From assembly GCA_016719385.1 (NCBI GenBank), contig JADJZA010000004.1, positions 1 to 51,512 on the forward strand: DNA of 51,512 bases, read 5' to 3'. The notes under the pieces were generated by a model. That model saw only the letters and a program-made list of their open reading frames with translations, did no database searches and was not told where the DNA came from. Made by a program: the position numbers and the translations under genes. This document shows positions 17,612 to 26,787 of this stretch, one piece after another; position 1 is the stretch's first letter; each line of letters starts with the position of its first letter. This stretch comes from Candidatus Microthrix subdominans. GTDB lineage: Bacteria > Actinomycetota > Acidimicrobiia > Acidimicrobiales > Microtrichaceae.

Positions 17612-18878
17612 ACAAGTAGAGGCAACGGAATGGCGAGGCGTGATCGACGAGGGCAGGCGGCGAGGCAGCCTGACGCTGGACGAGGTGTTGTCGGTTCTCG
17701 GGGTCGAACTCACCATCGATGTGCTCACCGAGGTCGAGGCGGCGCTGCAGCCGGAGGGCATCCGACTCGACGTTGAGGTTCATCCCGACCACACGTCCGA
17801 CCACACGCCCGATCACCGGGACCGATCCGTCGAACCCGCTGAGGAGGTCACGGTGGGTGGGCGCAGCAGCGGGGTGATCGAGCGGCCCCATCGCCCAAGT
17901 CGCGCCAAGCAGCGTACGAGGTCGAAGTCATCGTCGGGCGAGTCGGGGGGTTCGGGCGACTCGGTCCGGCTCTACCTGAGCGAGATCGGCCAGGTGTCCC
18001 TGATCGACGGCGCCGAAGAAGTCTCGTTGGCCAAGCGCATCGAGGCTGGGCTCGAAGCCGATCAGCGACTCGCCGAAGTGGCGACCGAGGGGAGCCAGGA
18101 TGCTCTTGGTCGGGAGCAACGCGTGGCGCTGGAGCGCACCCGTCGAGACGGCGAGCAGGCCAAGTCCGCCCTCACCCAGGCCAACCTGCGCCTGGTCGTG
18201 TCGATCGCCAAACGCTACGCCGGGCGGGGTATGGCGCTGCTCGACCTGGTGCAGGAGGGCAACCTGGGCCTCATGCGGGCGGTCGAGAAGTTCGACTACA
18301 CCAAAGGGTTCAAGTTTTCCACCTATGCGACGTGGTGGATTCGTCAGGCGATCACACGGGCCATCGCCGACCAGGCACGCACGATCCGCATTCCGGTGCA
18401 CATGGTCGAGTCGATCAACAAGATCCACCGCTATCAGCGCCAGCTCATTCAGGAACTCGAGCGTGAGCCGACCGTCGAGGAGCTGGCCGACAAGGTCGAC
18501 CTCACCCCGACCCGGGTGCGCGAGATCCTGCGCATGAGCCAGGATCCGTTGTCGCTCGATTCGCCGGTGGGCGATGAGGCCGATACCTCGCTGGCCGACT
18601 TCATCCCCGACGCCGGTGCAGACGCCCCTGCGGATCTGGCCGCCAAGCAGATGCTGGGCGAGGCGCTCGTCGAGGCCCTCGGCGACCTCGACGAGCGGGA
18701 GCGGGCGGTGGTCCGGCTTCGCTTTGGGCTGGAGGACGGCACGATCCACACGCTGGAGGACGTGGGCCGGACCTTCGGCGTCACTCGGGAGCGCATCCGC
18801 CAGATCGAATCGAAGACGCTGGCCAAGTTGCGTAACCCCAACCGCTCCGATCGCCTTCGCGACTACCTGGAGAACTGA
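17598..18878 (+). CDS. rpoD: Principal RNA polymerase sigma factor (sigma-70 group 1)
   Basis: 426 residues from a GTG that overlaps the end of dnaG. The N-terminal region 1.1-like part is short, followed by a basic Ser-rich linker. Region 1.2 begins GDSVRLYLSEIGQVSL. Region 2 contains LRLVVSIAKRYAGRGM, LDLVQEGNLGLMRAVEKFDYTKGFKFSTYATWWIRQA, the -10 recognition block. Region 4 ends with TLEDVGRTFGVTRERIRQIESK, the -35-reading helix-turn-helix. These features and the position after dnaG identify the housekeeping sigma factor rather than an alternative one. Confidence 0.95.
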   Translation: MSIIEQVEATEWRGVIDEGRRRGSLTLDEVLSVLGVELTIDVLTEVEAALQPEGIRLDVEVHPDHTSDHTPDHRDRSVEPAEEVTVGGRSSGVIERPHRPSRAKQRTRSKSSSGESGGSGDSVRLYLSEIGQVSLIDGAEEVSLAKRIEAGLEADQRLAEVATEGSQDALGREQRVALERTRRDGEQAKSALTQANLRLVVSIAKRYAGRGMALLDLVQEGNLGLMRAVEKFDYTKGFKFSTYATWWIRQAITRAIADQARTIRIPVHMVESINKIHRYQRQLIQELEREPTVEELADKVDLTPTRVREILRMSQDPLSLDSPVGDEADTSLADFIPDAGADAPADLAAKQMLGEALVEALGDLDERERAVVRLRFGLEDGTIHTLEDVGRTFGVTRERIRQIESKTLAKLRNPNRSDRLRDYLEN

Positions 18879-18940
18879 CCGATCGGCGGCCAACCGGTTG
18901 GTCCCGGTGTGCACCCGCGCTGATAGAGTGACACGTCCAT

Positions 18941-19013
18941 TCCGGGGTAGCTCAGCTGGCAGAGCGTCTGACTGTTAATCAGAATGTCGTGAGTTCGAGC
19001 CTCACCCCCGGAG
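18941..19013 (+). tRNA. tRNA-Asn (GUU)
   Basis: A complete cloverleaf can be drawn: acceptor TCCGGGG pairs with CCCCGGA, the D arm is GCTC/GAGC, the anticodon loop is CTGTTAA, and the T arm is GTGAG/CTCAC around TTCGAGC. The anticodon GTT reads Asn codons. No CCA is encoded; the base after the discriminator G begins CAA. Confidence 0.96.
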
Positions 19014-19020
19014 CAAGATC

Positions 19021-19049
19021 GAAGGCCCTCGCTCCCGGCGGGGGCCTTC
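19021..19049 (+). terminator. Intrinsic terminator after tRNA-Asn
   Basis: GAAGGCCC pairs with GGGCCTTC across a GC-rich 13-base loop, just after the tRNA. The following bases are only moderately T-rich. Confidence 0.65.
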
Positions 19050-19182
19050 GGTCGTTGTAGGCGGGTTGGCAGTGTGAGCGGGCACGGCAGCGAGCCGGCG
19101 ATCGCCGAAAGAATCTGAAAAATTCTTGAGCATCTGCTCGGACGTCGGCTTCGTTGTCACAGCTGGGCCTCAGGATGGACCC

Positions 19183-20644
19183 ATGGCTTCGATCACGGGT
19201 TTCGAGTCGGCCGGGAGCGGTCCGGAGGGAGTGGGTCGAGGGCGCCCCGGTTGCGGGGATGCAGCGTTGGCGGCTCTGCGCCAGCGGCTGGCCAGGGAAG
19301 CGGTGGCACCTCCGTCGTCGTCCGAACCGAGGGCCGATTCGGGGGTGGCCGATGCTGCTGCGGCCCGAGCGTTGGCGGATGCGGAGGCTGCGATTGATGA
19401 GTTGTTTGCTGCTGGGGTTGATCCTGCCGATGCTCGTGATGCGGTGGTGTGGATTGAGGAACTCGAGCGGTTGGGGCGTCGGCTGGACGCGGCTCGTGCT
19501 GCGCTGGTGGGGTCGATTCAGCGGCAGGTGTTGCACACCGCCGACGGTCATGGGTCGGCGAAGATCATGGTCCGCCATGTCGCCCGTTTGACCGAGGCCG
19601 AGGCGTTGGCCCGGGCGAAGACGGCCCGGCTGGCCGCCGATGTTCCGGAGGTGACTGCGGGCGTGGCAGGCCGGTGAGGTGTCGACGTGTGCGGTGCGGT
19701 CGTTGGGGCGGGTGGATGCGAACCCTCGGGTCGCTGCAGCGTTACGTCAGCGTGACGACGAGTTTTTGGCTGATGCCCAAACGATGGGTGCGAAGGCGTT
19801 TGGGCACAAGGTGCACCGGTGGGCACGGCTGATCGACGAGGACGGCCCGCAACCGCCGAACGAACGCAACCACGAGAAGCGCGACGTCCGTTTGGTGCAG
19901 AACCCGTTTGATCTGTCGTGGGATCTGACCGGGTTCTTCGCGTCCGCCCAAGGCGCCGAGCTGAGAGAGATCCTCGACCGCTACGTCGACGCCGAGTTCA
20001 AGGCCGATTGGGAGGCCGCCGTCGCCCGTTTGGGTGACGACGTGTTGGCCCGCGGTGGGATCTCCAAGGAGGACCTGGACCGGACCGATGCCCAACGCCG
20101 CGCCGACGCCCTGGTGAAAATCTTCCGGGACGCCGCCGGTTCGCTCGCCGGAACCATTGCGCCGGGATGGGTGCACAACATCCACTGGTCAGCTCAGGCC
20201 TACGAGGAAATGCTCGCCGCCATGGACGCCGACCGGCAGCCGAGGTTCGACCCGGAGACGTTCATGTGCCGCACCGGCGACGGCCACGATGTCGACCCGA
20301 CCGAAGCCGCAGCGAACAGCCTGCTCCACAAGGTCCGGCGGGTGATCGTCGACGCGGCAGGAGTCGTCATCGACCTCGGCCGGGCGCGACGGTTCACCGG
20401 ATCGGCCCGCACCGCCGCCACCGCCACATATACCCATTGTGTCTGGCCCGGCTGTCACGCACCCGCCAGCCGTTGTGAGATCGACCACCTCCACGAACAC
20501 GGACGGGGCGGCGAAACCACCCAAGCAAACTCGGCGCCGCTGTGCGGCAAACACAACCGCTGGAAACAGAAGGGCTTCACGATCCAGCGCACCCCGGCCG
20601 GCACGTGGCACACCACCCGCCCCGACGGCTCGCAGTTGGAGTAG
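19183..20644 (+). pseudogene. DUF222/HNH endonuclease-like gene, frameshifted
   Basis: Two frames together give one protein of about 485 residues. The first (19183-19677) carries the helical DUF222 start, with DAARAALVGSIQRQVLHTADGHGSA, and stops right after VTAGVAGR. The second (19679-20644) continues STCAVRSLGRVDANPRV and ends in the HNH nuclease: CVWPGCHAPASRCEIDHLHEHGRGG with CGKHNRWK. Removing one G from the GGG at 19659-19661 joins them as VTAAWQAGEVSTCAV, the expected family sequence. DUF222/HNH proteins are multicopy in actinobacteria and are related to the mycobacterial 13E12 repeat family. Their function is unclear, though the HNH metal site looks intact. The frameshift may be real or a sequencing error. 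Confidence 0.82.
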
Positions 20645-20654
20645 GGCGTACCGT

Positions 20655-21488
20655 TCAGCGGTGCACGAAGTGGGCCCGCTTGGCGGCCCGGCGCAGCGCC
20701 AGCAACACCGGGGGTCCAAGCACCAACGTCATCACCACGGTGCCGACGGCGCGCGTCAGGTCCCATCCGAGCGAGGTGGCCAGATAGAACGCCCAATAAC
20801 GTCGGAGGGTCTCGGCCAGTCCGGCGCCGGGTTGATAGCTGATGCGCTCGGCTCCGGCGGCGGCAAATGGCCACGACCACAGGTTGAGCAGCGCCCCGTA
20901 CAGCAGACCGGTGACCGCGCCGTAGGCGGCGGCCACCCACAGCTCGGCTCTGGTACCCCTGCCGGGCAGCCACCCGGCACCGGCGCCGATCCAGGCCATG
21001 CCGAACATCTGAAACGGCAGCCATGGGCCGATGCCACCGGTGATGATCGCCGAGGCGAACATGGTGGTGGCCCCCAGCACGAACCCGAACCCCGAGCCGA
21101 GCACCGAACCGGCCAAGACGATCAGGAAGAACATCGGGCTGAACCCGGATACTCCACCGCCGGCCATGCGCAGGGCGGCGCCGGCAGCGGTGAGCACGCC
21201 GAGCAGCCCGACGGCGCGGGCATCGAACCCGCCCTCACCCAACTCGATGGCGGTGACCAACACCAACAGGGGCAACAGCAGCGCCATGACGACCACTGCG
21301 TCCTGGGCGTGTGCCGTCCCGGCTGCCGCCTGAGGGTCGCCGACCAGAAACGGCCACACGTAGGCGACCACACCGACCAGGGAGGTGAGGGCGAGCACGG
21401 CCACCGAGCGAGGGCGCAGGTTGACCGCCCGTTGCGGCCCCACCGACAGCACCGGTCGCTGGCGTTGACGTGCGTCGACGACGGTCAT
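20655..21488 (-). CDS. ECF transporter S component (CbrT-like, probably cobalamin)
   Basis: 277 residues with about six membrane helices. MFFLIVLAGSVLGSGFGFVLGATTMFASAIITGG followed by GPWLPFQMFGMAWIGAGAGWLP is the core I associate with CbrT-type substrate-binding subunits of ECF transporters. S components sit in the membrane, bind the vitamin and topple to release it inside. It is the last gene of a five-gene operon under a cobalamin riboswitch, which makes cobalamin or another corrinoid the likely substrate. Its ATG overlaps the ATPase stop by 4 bp. Hydrophobicity and motif are seen directly; substrate is inferred from the riboswitch. Confidence 0.85.
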   Translation of the reverse strand: MTVVDARQRQRPVLSVGPQRAVNLRPRSVAVLALTSLVGVVAYVWPFLVGDPQAAAGTAHAQDAVVVMALLLPLLVLVTAIELGEGGFDARAVGLLGVLTAAGAALRMAGGGVSGFSPMFFLIVLAGSVLGSGFGFVLGATTMFASAIITGGIGPWLPFQMFGMAWIGAGAGWLPGRGTRAELWVAAAYGAVTGLLYGALLNLWSWPFAAAGAERISYQPGAGLAETLRRYWAFYLATSLGWDLTRAVGTVVMTLVLGPPVLLALRRAAKRAHFVHR

Positions 21489-23107
21489 CGCACGGCCTCT
21501 ATCCCGGCGAGCACATCGTCGACGGTGAGGTACGGAAGCGGATGCAGGATGCGGGCCACCTGGGGGGACAGCGTGGGGGAGTGGGTGACCACCTCGACGG
21601 CCGGGCCGTCGGCCACGATGTCGCCGTCGGCCAGCACGATTGCCCGGTGCGCCACCTCGGCCACCAGCTCGACGTCGTGGGTGGCCAACAGCACGGCGGT
21701 GCCCCGCTCGCTCAGTTCGTCCAGCCAGGCGGCGAGCGCGTCCTTGGCGCGGTAGTCCAGCCCGGTCGTGGGCTCGTCGAGCAGCAGCACCATCGGCTCG
21801 TGGGCCAGCACCAGTGCCAGCGCCAGACCCAGGCGTTGCCCGGCGGACAGGTCACGGGGGTGGGCAGCCGGGTCGATGCCGGGCAGCAGGCGCCCGAGCG
21901 CCGCTGCGGTGGCACCGTGCGGGGTGCCGGTCTCCCGGTCGGCGCTGCTCAACTCCTCGGCGACGGTGGTGGCCGACAACAACAAGGTGGGGTCGGATGG
22001 CACCACGCCGACCCGGCGCAGAAACTCGGTGCCGCGCAGCGACCTGGGGTCCTGCCCGTCGATGCGCACTCGGCCCTCGTCGGGGGCCCGGCCACCGCCC
22101 AACGTCGAGATCAGCGTGGACTTACCGGCGCCGTTGCGTCCCATCAGGGCGACGATCTCGCCGGGGTGCAGCTCCAGGTCGATGCCACCGAGCGCCACAT
22201 GGTCGCCATAACGGACCCACAGGTCTTCGACGGTCACCACCGGCGCTGCGCCGGGTGTCGGCGGTCGGGCCCGGTCGGGGCGTGACGGCGGTTCGTCGGG
22301 CAACTTGGCGCGCAGCTCGGCGGCGGCGCGACGGGCGTCGCGCACCGAGCGGGGCAGCGGATCCCAGCCCAGGCGGCGACCCAGCTCGATCACCGGCGGC
22401 GCCACCGGGGCGGCGGCCAGTTGGGCGTCCGGTGGCCCGTGGGTGACCGCGCCCGACCCGTCGACGACGATGATCGAGTCGGCGTACTGCACGACCCGTT
22501 CCAGCCGGTGCTCCGAGCACACGATCGTCAGCCCCAGGTCGCCGACCAGTCGGGTGAGGGCGGCCAGAACGTCCTCGGCCGCCTGGGGATCGAGCGCCGA
22601 GGTGGGCTCGTCCAGCACGAGCACCCGAGGCTGGGCGGTCAGCACGGCGCCGATGGCCACCCGCTGGCGTTGGCCCGAGGACAGGGTGGCGATCGGCCGA
22701 TTGCGCAGGTCGGCCAACCCGAGCAGATCGAGGGTGTCCTCCACCCGGCGACGCATCACGTCGGGGGCCAGGCCGAGCTGCTCCATCGTCCATGCCAGCT
22801 CGTCTTCGACCACGTCGGTGACGAAGCTGTCGTCCACCCGTTGGGGAAGGTAGCCGACGACCGAGGCCAGGTCGCGTGGCGCGGCGGTGGACGTGGCCAC
22901 GCCGTCGACGGTGACCGTCCCGGCCAGCACGCCCCCGGAGAAGCGGGGGACCAGCCCCGGAATCGCTCCCAGCAGCGTGCTCTTGCCCGAACCGGTCGGC
23001 CCGATCACCAACGCAAGGTCGCCCTCCGGAACGGTCAGATCGACGCGGTCGAGCACGACCGGGGCCTCGTCGTCGTAGGCGAAGGAAACGTCGTCGAAGC
23101 GGATCAC
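21485..23107 (-). CDS. ECF transporter energy-coupling ATPase, fused A-A'
   Basis: 540 residues from the GTG at 23107. It contains two ABC nucleotide-binding domains. Domain 1 has GPTGSGKSTLL, LSSGQRQRVAI, VLVLDEPTSALD and SEHRLE. Domain 2 has GRNGAGKSTLI, LSAGQRLGLAL, VLLLDEPTTGLD and ATHDVE. Walker A, signature, Walker B and switch His are present in both, so both sites look competent. A proline-rich linker of about 50 residues (near residues 230-290) joins them. In many ECF systems EcfA and EcfA' are separate proteins; here one chain supplies both. A longer open frame upstream runs antisense-like through the T-component gene and is rejected. The start overlaps the T-component stop by 4 bp. 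Confidence 0.93.
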   Translation of the reverse strand: MIRFDDVSFAYDDEAPVVLDRVDLTVPEGDLALVIGPTGSGKSTLLGAIPGLVPRFSGGVLAGTVTVDGVATSTAAPRDLASVVGYLPQRVDDSFVTDVVEDELAWTMEQLGLAPDVMRRRVEDTLDLLGLADLRNRPIATLSSGQRQRVAIGAVLTAQPRVLVLDEPTSALDPQAAEDVLAALTRLVGDLGLTIVCSEHRLERVVQYADSIIVVDGSGAVTHGPPDAQLAAAPVAPPVIELGRRLGWDPLPRSVRDARRAAAELRAKLPDEPPSRPDRARPPTPGAAPVVTVEDLWVRYGDHVALGGIDLELHPGEIVALMGRNGAGKSTLISTLGGGRAPDEGRVRIDGQDPRSLRGTEFLRRVGVVPSDPTLLLSATTVAEELSSADRETGTPHGATAAALGRLLPGIDPAAHPRDLSAGQRLGLALALVLAHEPMVLLLDEPTTGLDYRAKDALAAWLDELSERGTAVLLATHDVELVAEVAHRAIVLADGDIVADGPAVEVVTHSPTLSPQVARILHPLPYLTVDDVLAGIEAVR

Positions 23108-24192
23108 GGCGTAACCGCCGGTTCGAGCTTTGCTGCGCCGCCGGAGAAGACGGCGCAGCCGTAGGCGATCGCCAGCGCCACCATGGTGACGATGGGCAGT
23201 TGCGGCATCTCGGGCGGGTTGGTCGACGGCAGCAGGGCCACGCCGTCCAGGCGGGACTGGGCGATGCCACCCAGCAGCACCGCAATGCCGCCGGCGACCA
23301 GGATCCAGTCGGACCGGGTCCAGGGCATCTGCCGGTACCGGGTGCGGGTGCTGCGGGTCGAGGCGCCCCGCAGGGCCAGGGTGACGAACAGTGCGCCCAG
23401 CGCCATCGCCCCGACCCCGATCAGGCGCGATCCGCCCGGGTTCAACAGGACGAAGGCGCCGAGCGAGGCGACGACGACTGCAGCGATCAGCAGCGCCGCT
23501 GCGGTGCGCCGGGTGCCCGGGTCCTCGCCGGGTCGCCGCCCGCCGTACCCGCGTGCATCCATCGAGGCGGCCAGCGTCAGCGAATGGTCGAACGAGCCTT
23601 CGAGCACAGCGGTGATCGAACCCTTCAGGCCTCGCAGGCCCCGGTGGGGCCGCCCGCGCAGGCGCCGCGTCTCGGCCAGGCGCCTGACGTGTTCTGCGGC
23701 GGCCGGGGTGACCGTGAGGGCCACCGTGGTGATCACGCCCAGTTCGGCGACGCCGTCGGGCAGCGCCCGAACCGTGCGGTGTGGGCTGACCAGCGAAGGG
23801 GGCACGGTGAAGGCGGCCAGCAGGGCGATCAACCGCATCGACTCGACGATGCCGGTCAGCATGGCACCGGTGGTGACCGGTCCGCCGACGGTGACGCCGG
23901 CCATCCAGGTGGGCAGGTCGAGTGTCGGCAGCGTAAGCAGCACCGTGCCCGGGGTACGGGGCGCGAATGCCGCCACCAGCCCCAGGCGGAGCACGCCGAT
24001 GACGACGGCGAAGCTCAACACATAGCGTTGGGTGCGGGACCAGGGCGAGCCTGGATCGGAGCGGGCGACGACCACCTGCGTCGAGACGGCGATCACCAGC
24101 GCCAAGACGATCACGTTGGTCGTGCGCAGCGCTGCGCTGGCGACGAGCAGGCTCCAGATCCACCAGGCGCCCGGGTGACCGGCGTCGTTCAT
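23104..24192 (-). CDS. ECF transporter T component (EcfT-like)
   Basis: 362 residues from the ATG at 24192, which overlaps the preceding gene by 4 bp. It has at least six hydrophobic segments. The segment SMDARGYGGRR carries the Ala-Arg-Gly signature of T-component coupling helices, which bind the ATPase pair, and the EHVRRLAETRRLRGRPHRGL stretch is the other amphipathic coupling region. EcfT links ATP hydrolysis to movement of the S component. The C-terminal half has two further membrane helices beyond the normal 250-residue EcfT, so the protein is rather long. The neighbours on both sides in the operon confirm the assignment. Confidence 0.87.
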   Translation of the reverse strand: MNDAGHPGAWWIWSLLVASAALRTTNVIVLALVIAVSTQVVVARSDPGSPWSRTQRYVLSFAVVIGVLRLGLVAAFAPRTPGTVLLTLPTLDLPTWMAGVTVGGPVTTGAMLTGIVESMRLIALLAAFTVPPSLVSPHRTVRALPDGVAELGVITTVALTVTPAAAEHVRRLAETRRLRGRPHRGLRGLKGSITAVLEGSFDHSLTLAASMDARGYGGRRPGEDPGTRRTAAALLIAAVVVASLGAFVLLNPGGSRLIGVGAMALGALFVTLALRGASTRSTRTRYRQMPWTRSDWILVAGGIAVLLGGIAQSRLDGVALLPSTNPPEMPQLPIVTMVALAIAYGCAVFSGGAAKLEPAVTP

Positions 24193-25322
24193 GGCAGGCG
24201 GCGGCGTCGCATCCAGCGGGCCGACACGCCCGAGGCCCCGATCGCACCGACCCCGATGCCCAGGCCCCACCAACCCGCCGACGACGAGCGCTTGGACCCG
24301 GGAACGGTCAGATCGCCGGCCTGGGCCACGTTGGTCACCCTCCCCGGCGGGTCGTCGCCGTCGCCTTCGGCCAGTGTGGTTGGGCCGCCTTGCGGCTTGT
24401 CGGAGGCGGGCGCAGTCGTCCGAGGTGGCTTGGTGGTCGAGCTCGGGTTCACGCCGGCGATCGTTTCGCTCGGCGTCGGGTCACTCGAGGTGGGTTTCGA
24501 CGCGCCGTTCGATGACCCATCGGATGACTCGTTGGCGGGCGGCGCCGTCAACGGTGGGGCGGTCGGTTGGGTCGGCGGGACTCGTGTGGCAGTGGGGGCT
24601 GCGGGGGTCGGCTGCCTGGCCGTCGTCTTGGGCGACGCAGGCTGCTGAGGTGAGGCGGTCACCTTGGCTTTGGCGGCCGGTGGGGTCGGTGGATTGGCGG
24701 CCGGTGGGGTCGGTGGATTGTTGGGCGCTGGGGGCGGGTTGTTGGGCGCTGGGGGCGGGTTGTTGGGTGCCACGGGTGGGTTGTTGGGTGCCACGGGTGG
24801 GGCCACCGGAGGGGCTGGCGGCGGGCAGATGCCGTTGCGGTCCGGAGCGTAACGGGGCGGATTCCCACTCGACTCGAGGCTGCCCTCCTGCTGGAAGCGC
24901 CAGCCTTCCATCGCTCCGTCGGTCATGCGCCTCGAAGCCGGACCAATCCTGGCGAACACCCAGCGCCCCGACCGGCCGTCCCAGTAGGACCAGTAGGCGT
25001 AGGTGCTACCGGTCTTTTCGCCGCAGCCGGTCCTGGGGTAGCCATCGATCGAGCACAGCAGGCCGGACGCGTTGTACGTCGGTTGGGGGACGTTGAGGAT
25101 CTGGGCCCGCAACGCTAAAAATTGTGCACCGTTCATGTTGCCATCGATCTCGATGCACCGGGCGTCGATCGACGAGCCGTGGTCGATCACGACGGCAACC
25201 CGTGGCTTGCCGTTGGATCGACTCGGGGAACACAAGGCCGCAGGTGCGGCCCCCGCTGGGGCAGCAAGCCACGCCGGCGCCACCAGGGCGGCCAGGGTGA
25301 GAGCCGCTGCCCAGCGTCTCAC
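24189..25322 (-). CDS. Secreted, membrane-anchored protein with DUF4430/SCO2322-like domain
   Basis: 377 residues. A signal peptide (ALTLAALVAPAWLAAPAGA) is followed by a folded domain to about residue 165 with conserved-looking LLCSIDGYPRTGCG, AYWSYWDGRSGRWVFARIGP and MEGWRFQQEG. From memory these resemble the actinobacterial SCO2322-like proteins, and the tail of the transcobalamin beta domain (DUF4430) is a possible distant relative; both comparisons are unverified. A long Pro/Asn/Thr-rich linker with tandem repeats spans residues 165-320. A single C-terminal membrane helix (GWWGLGIGVGAIGASGV) and RWMRRRRLP finish it, so the domain is held outside the cell. It overlaps its neighbours by 4 bp on both sides. 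Confidence 0.78.
   Translation of the reverse strand: MRRWAAALTLAALVAPAWLAAPAGAAPAALCSPSRSNGKPRVAVVIDHGSSIDARCIEIDGNMNGAQFLALRAQILNVPQPTYNASGLLCSIDGYPRTGCGEKTGSTYAYWSYWDGRSGRWVFARIGPASRRMTDGAMEGWRFQQEGSLESSGNPPRYAPDRNGICPPPAPPVAPPVAPNNPPVAPNNPPPAPNNPPPAPNNPPTPPAANPPTPPAAKAKVTASPQQPASPKTTARQPTPAAPTATRVPPTQPTAPPLTAPPANESSDGSSNGASKPTSSDPTPSETIAGVNPSSTTKPPRTTAPASDKPQGGPTTLAEGDGDDPPGRVTNVAQAGDLTVPGSKRSSSAGWWGLGIGVGAIGASGVSARWMRRRRLP
24669..24801. repeat. Tandem 24-bp and 21-bp coding repeats
   Basis: Two copies of a 24-bp unit (read on the plus strand as TTGGCGGCCGGTGGGGTCGG plus TGGA) are followed by four 21-bp units beginning TTGTTGGG. They encode the repeated NPPTPPAA and APNNPPP blocks of the linker in the secreted protein. 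Such a tract can change length by slippage. Confidence 0.85.
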
Positions 25323-26782
25323 CGCATGCCGATCCGACGCCGGACCAGCAGGGCGGCGGCGCCGATGCCCAGCATCGCTGCAGCGGCGAGCAACACCAGG
25401 TTGGGCGAGGCACCGGTGTTGGCCAGGAAGCTCGTCGACGTCGGGGTGGCTGTGACCGTCTGGATGGGCTGGGCCGGCGCCGCAGCGGCGTAGGGAGCAG
25501 CTGGCGGCGTTGGCACCGCCTCTGCGGCTGGACCGGACACCGGGACGGCCACGTCGGACGGGGCCTCATCGCCGCTCGGCGGCGGAGTCGTGCTCTCGAC
25601 GGGAATGGTCACGTCCGACGTCGGGGTCACCGCGCTGGTCGGGGGGACGACGGCGGCGGTCGAGCCAGGCGTCGTTGACGGCGTCGTGGGCGTCGTGGGT
25701 GGCACGGTGCAGTCGGGGGCGACGGGATCGGCCAGCTCGGCATCGATCACCGGGAACTCAACCTCGCTCAGGCCCCACAGGCCTTGGGCGGTCGAGAAAT
25801 TGTCGGGCAGTTCGCTGCCGTCGCCCTGTGCCTGGAAGAACAGCCCACCAATATCGGCGGGGTCTTCGGCCTCACACGGGATCTGGAAGGTGCGCAGGGC
25901 AGCCAGGCCATCGGTGTCGGTCGTGCCGGTAGCGGTCCGCAGTGCGGTGAGCACCAATGCGCTGGAGCTGGCGTCGGCCGGCTCGGAGGCATCGCCGAAG
26001 TACGGCCACCCGCCCGACGCCGTCCGAACGCCGGTGAGCCAGGCTTGGGCGTCCTGATCGGGGGTCACACCCTGGGCGGTCAGGCCCAGGAGGGCCAACG
26101 CGGTGGAGTTGGTGTCGGGACCGGAGAAGCTGGCGGCGTCGACGGCGGGGCAGGGCACGGCGGTGTCGGAGCGGTAGGCCACCCAGGAGCCGGTGTTGCA
26201 CTGCTGATCGGTCAACCAGGCCTCGCCGGCGGGATCATCGATGTCCAGCGAAGCGAGCGCGAGCAACGAAAGCCCTTGGCGGAACGCACCGTCGTAGGTG
26301 GGGTCGCCGGTGCCATAGAGGCCGATGTCGGGCGCCGCTACTCGCTGGGTGGCCTGGAGGCGTGTGACCAGGTCGACCCCGCCAGCGTCGGTCGGGTCCT
26401 CACCCAGGGCGACGTTGGCCAGGATGGCCAGTGACAGGCGGCCGGGGTCGTCATCGCCAAACGGGGCGACGGCGGTGTCGATGTCGCCGTTGACCGCGTC
26501 GAGCATCCGCTGAGCGGTCGGTCCTTCGGCGCCGGCGGCGGCCAGCCCGATGATGCCCTGCAGGGTCGTGCCGTAGTCGGCCACGCCGGGGGTGAAGCCC
26601 TCGAGCGCCCCGTCGGCGTTCACCTGGGAGGCGAGCCAGCTGGCCGCCGACTGGTTGGGGTTCTTTGGTGGGGCCGCAGCGGCCGGGCTGATCAGGCTGA
26701 TCGTCAGCAGCACCGCTGCGACGACGGCCATGGCGGCCGGGAGTCGCGTGGAGCGTTCGGGGTTATGGGTAACGGATGACAT
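25319..26782 (-). CDS. LAXTG-anchored surface protein with prenyltransferase/squalene-oxidase-like alpha barrel
   Basis: 487 residues from the ATG at 26782, which has a GGGAGAGG ribosome site 5 bases away; a GTG six codons upstream overlaps that site and is rejected. A signal peptide ends near AAAAPPKNPN. Residues 50-340 contain repeated helical pairs, such as AASWLASQVNADGAL, AQAWLTGVRTASGGWPYFGD and LALLGLTAQGV, in the style of the alpha6/alpha6 barrel shared by squalene cyclases and the transcobalamin alpha domain. A Thr/Pro-rich stalk follows, then FLANTG, a membrane helix and VRRRIGMR. LANTG fits the LAXTG motif of class E sortases. First gene of the riboswitch operon, so I infer extracellular B12 capture. 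Catalytic DxDD of true cyclases is not seen. Confidence 0.82.
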   Translation of the reverse strand: MSSVTHNPERSTRLPAAMAVVAAVLLTISLISPAAAAPPKNPNQSAASWLASQVNADGALEGFTPGVADYGTTLQGIIGLAAAGAEGPTAQRMLDAVNGDIDTAVAPFGDDDPGRLSLAILANVALGEDPTDAGGVDLVTRLQATQRVAAPDIGLYGTGDPTYDGAFRQGLSLLALASLDIDDPAGEAWLTDQQCNTGSWVAYRSDTAVPCPAVDAASFSGPDTNSTALALLGLTAQGVTPDQDAQAWLTGVRTASGGWPYFGDASEPADASSSALVLTALRTATGTTDTDGLAALRTFQIPCEAEDPADIGGLFFQAQGDGSELPDNFSTAQGLWGLSEVEFPVIDAELADPVAPDCTVPPTTPTTPSTTPGSTAAVVPPTSAVTPTSDVTIPVESTTPPPSGDEAPSDVAVPVSGPAAEAVPTPPAAPYAAAAPAQPIQTVTATPTSTSFLANTGASPNLVLLAAAAMLGIGAAALLVRRRIGMR

Positions 26783-26787
26783 GGGGC

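Noticed and set aside
19109..19127. Inverted repeat AAGAAT...ATTCTT before the DUF222 gene
   Set aside because: Only six weak A/T pairs; no evidence of regulatory use.
21485..24247. A single 920-residue protein covering the ECF ATPase and the region upstream
   Set aside because: Its first 380 residues are a shadow frame of the EcfT gene. The GTG at 23107 overlaps the EcfT stop by 4 bp, which is the operon's regular pattern.
24669..24801. The short repeats as a CRISPR array
   Set aside because: They are directly adjacent coding repeats of a Pro/Asn-rich linker, without spacers.
25319..26782. A true squalene-hopene or terpene cyclase
   Set aside because: The catalytic DxDD motif and QW repeats are not evident, while a signal peptide and wall-sorting signal put it outside the cell.
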